This document shows, one piece after another, positions 5,031 through 6,413 of a DNA stretch of 6,413 bases. Made by a program: the position numbers and the translations under genes. The notes under the pieces were generated by a model, which made no database searches, had not been told where the DNA came from, and saw only the letters and a program-made list of their open reading frames with translations. The stretch is from an uncultured Oceanobacillus sp. (GTDB lineage: Bacteria > Bacillota > Bacilli > Bacillales > Amphibacillaceae), in contig CALKWU010000140.1 in the NCBI GenBank assembly GCA_938004015.1, positions 1 to 6,413 of the forward strand, read 5' to 3'. The number at the start of each line of letters is the position of its first letter. Positions within the stretch are counted from its first letter, which is position 1.

Positions 5031-6218
5031 ATGGGATTGCTTACCGTCGGTTTGATGTCTGGAACATCCTTGGATGGAATTGATGCATCGCTTGTTCGCA
5101 TCAACGGTTCGGGGCGAGCGACACGAGTAGAAGTATTGGAAAGTCTTTCTTTAACTTATGATGATAGGTTGAAAGAGGAATTGTTGCGGGTGATGGATGT
5201 GGAGGCCTCCAACGTGGCCCAAATTTGCAGTCTCAATTTCAAGCTTTCGTATTTATTTGCTGATGCGGTGAAGCAAGTGTGTACGAAGGCAGGCATTCCT
5301 TTGAAAGAACTAGATCTAATCGGTTCCCATGGTCAAACCGTCTATCATATGCCTAAAGCGCCACCTCCATATGTCGATTCGACGTTACAGATTGGTGATC
5401 CCTCAGTCATCGCTTACGAGACCGGAACAATCGTCGTTTCAAATTTCCGTACGATGGATATGGCAGCCGGGGGAGAGGGTGCTCCGCTGATTCCGTACAT
5501 CGATTGGCTATTGTTCACAGATACGGAAAAGGGCAGGATTTTACAAAATATCGGTGGGATCGGGAACTGTACCGTTCTCGAGAAAAACGCGCCTTTAGAT
5601 CGTGTATATGCATTTGATACGGGACCGGGCAATATGATCATCGATGAGTTATGTCGCAGTCTGTTCAACTTGCCGTACGATAAAGATGGAAAAATTGCTG
5701 CAACGGGAAAAGTTCACGAGGAACTTGTTATCGAATGGATGAATGAAGGCTATTTTCAACAAGAGCCGCCGAAATCGACAGGTCGAGAACTGTTCGGTAA
5801 AGAATATGGTGAGAAAATCATCACGTCTAATCCTCATTTGCCGAAAGAGGATTTAGTCGCTACAGCTACCTATTTCACTGCTTATTCGATTGTCGATGCT
5901 TATAAGACGTTCGTTTTTCCAAAAGTTGATATTGGAGAAATCATTGTGAGTGGTGGGGGCGGTAACAATTCGACGATGGTACAGATGATGCAGGAATTGC
6001 TTCCGGATAAGGATGTATTCACCATTGACCGGATTGGAATGACGACCGATGAAAAGGAGGCAGTCGGTTTTGCTATTCTTGCCAATGAAACAATCCACCA
6101 GCAATCGGCGAATGTACCGCATGCTACTGGCGCAAAAGAATCGGTCGTTCTTGGACAAATCACCCTTCCGCCTGAAGGGGATCAACGGCAAATTTTAAAG
6201 CAAGCGGGTTTAATGTAA
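5031..6218 (+). CDS. anmK: Anhydro-N-acetylmuramic acid kinase AnmK
   Basis: AnmK opens the 1,6-anhydro ring of anhydro-MurNAc and phosphorylates it to MurNAc-6-phosphate using ATP. The 395-residue protein shows the family's motifs in order: GLMSGTSLDGID (7-18, ATP phosphate loop), GSHGQTVYH (98-106), FRTMDMAAGGEGAPL (139-153), QNIGGIGN (172-179), FDTGPGN with the expected catalytic Asp196, PKSTGRELFG (247-256) and VSGGGGNN (307-314). It ends with the Gram-positive style tail ATGAKESVVLGQITLP (365-380). No key residue is missing. ATG 5031 follows the kinase stop with no gap, and its ribosome site GGGGG (5018-5022) lies inside that gene. It is the last gene of the operon, followed by a strong terminator. 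The product needs a MurQ etherase, which is not in this window. Confidence 0.96.
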   Translation: MGLLTVGLMSGTSLDGIDASLVRINGSGRATRVEVLESLSLTYDDRLKEELLRVMDVEASNVAQICSLNFKLSYLFADAVKQVCTKAGIPLKELDLIGSHGQTVYHMPKAPPPYVDSTLQIGDPSVIAYETGTIVVSNFRTMDMAAGGEGAPLIPYIDWLLFTDTEKGRILQNIGGIGNCTVLEKNAPLDRVYAFDTGPGNMIIDELCRSLFNLPYDKDGKIAATGKVHEELVIEWMNEGYFQQEPPKSTGRELFGKEYGEKIITSNPHLPKEDLVATATYFTAYSIVDAYKTFVFPKVDIGEIIVSGGGGNNSTMVQMMQELLPDKDVFTIDRIGMTTDEKEAVGFAILANETIHQQSANVPHATGAKESVVLGQITLPPEGDQRQILKQAGLM

Positions 6219-6240
6219 AAGTCAATTGTTAGGGTAAAAT

Positions 6241-6271
6241 GGGTGGACTAGCAAAATAGTCTGCCCTTTTT
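6241..6271 (+). terminator. Intrinsic terminator of the EIIA-mupG-kinase-anmK operon
   Basis: GGGTGGACTA (6241-6250) pairs with TAGTCTGCCC (6257-6266) over 10 bp, including two G-U pairs, around a 6-base GCAAAA loop. Five T residues follow directly (6267-6271). It starts 23 bases past the anmK stop codon and clearly ends the operon. Confidence 0.9.
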
Positions 6272-6275
6272 CATG

Positions 6276-6312
6276 TCAAGATGAGTGGATGAAAAATCAT
6301 AATCCATCTTGA
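6276..6312. other. Bulged hairpin between the terminator and the next gene
   Basis: TCAAGATG and GGAT (6276-6283 and 6287-6290, split by a 3-base AGT bulge) pair with ATCCATCTTGA (6302-6312), an 11-bp bulged stem around an 11-base loop. No T run follows on the plus strand. It may be an operator or leader structure of the downstream gene; no known element was recognised. Confidence 0.3.
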
Positions 6313-6405
6313 AAATACATCATTGCCGACATTTGAAAGAAACTTGTAACAGGTTCGATGTTGCATTTGAAACCTTACTTATGATTTACTAGAGGAAGAC
6401 AATTT

Positions 6406-6413
6406 AGGAGGGA
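6406..6413 (+). promoter_or_regulatory. Ribosome binding site of the next, unseen gene
   Basis: The window ends with AGGAGGGA, a near-perfect Shine-Dalgarno sequence, so a plus-strand start codon probably lies within about 10 bases outside. A TATGAT hexamer at 6380-6385 might be its -10 box, but no convincing -35 box was found. The gene would be transcribed separately from anmK because of the terminator at 6241-6271. Confidence 0.65.

Noticed and set aside
1..6413. CRISPR arrays, tRNA or rRNA genes, insertion sequences, phage or defence genes.
   Set aside because: No direct-repeat array, structural RNA pattern, transposase, integrase or defence-like protein was seen on either strand.

Overview
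This window looks like chromosomal DNA of a low-to-moderate GC Gram-positive bacterium of the order Bacillales (Bacillaceae or Planococcaceae type). The evidence is the strong AGGAGG-type ribosome binding sites, the TTG and GTG codons close to starts, the phosphotransferase (PTS) gene families, the extended -10 promoter and the Gram-positive style proteins. The genus cannot be fixed from the sequence alone.

Layout. Bases 1-138 hold the 3' end of a plus-strand gene that resembles an iron-siderophore ABC transporter binding protein, closed by a hairpin terminator at 164-200. On the minus strand follow a 101-residue three-helix membrane protein of unknown function (229-534), a lactose/cellobiose-family PTS membrane subunit EIIC (706-1995) and its phosphocarrier EIIB (2018-2326). 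A 367-base divergent control region (2327-2693) separates these from a tight plus-strand operon: EIIA of the same PTS family (2694-3020), a DUF871/MupG-type 6-phospho-N-acetylmuramidase (3033-4121), a BadF/NAGK-type amino-sugar kinase (4131-5030) and anhydro-N-acetylmuramic acid kinase AnmK (5031-6218). A strong terminator at 6241-6271 ends the operon. The last bases carry a ribosome binding site for a gene that begins just outside.

How the genes work together. The set reads as a cell-wall sugar recycling locus. The split PTS (EIIB and EIIC one way, EIIA the other) probably imports and phosphorylates a wall-derived amino sugar, most plausibly the MurNAc-GlcNAc disaccharide. MupG would cut the 6-phosphorylated disaccharide in the cytoplasm into MurNAc-6-phosphate and GlcNAc. 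The NAGK-like kinase would rescue the released GlcNAc as GlcNAc-6-phosphate. AnmK would feed 1,6-anhydro-MurNAc into the same MurNAc-6-phosphate pool. The etherase MurQ, needed to turn MurNAc-6-phosphate into GlcNAc-6-phosphate and lactate, and a MurR-type regulator are not in the window.

Regulation. The control region has a well-formed minus-strand promoter (TTGATT, 17 bases, TATAAT) with a near-consensus CcpA (cre) site just past its predicted start point, an extended -10 promoter for the plus operon, and two interlocking inverted repeats between them that could be an operator. The EIIB transcript would carry an untranslated leader of about 255 bases that contains a short possible reading frame.
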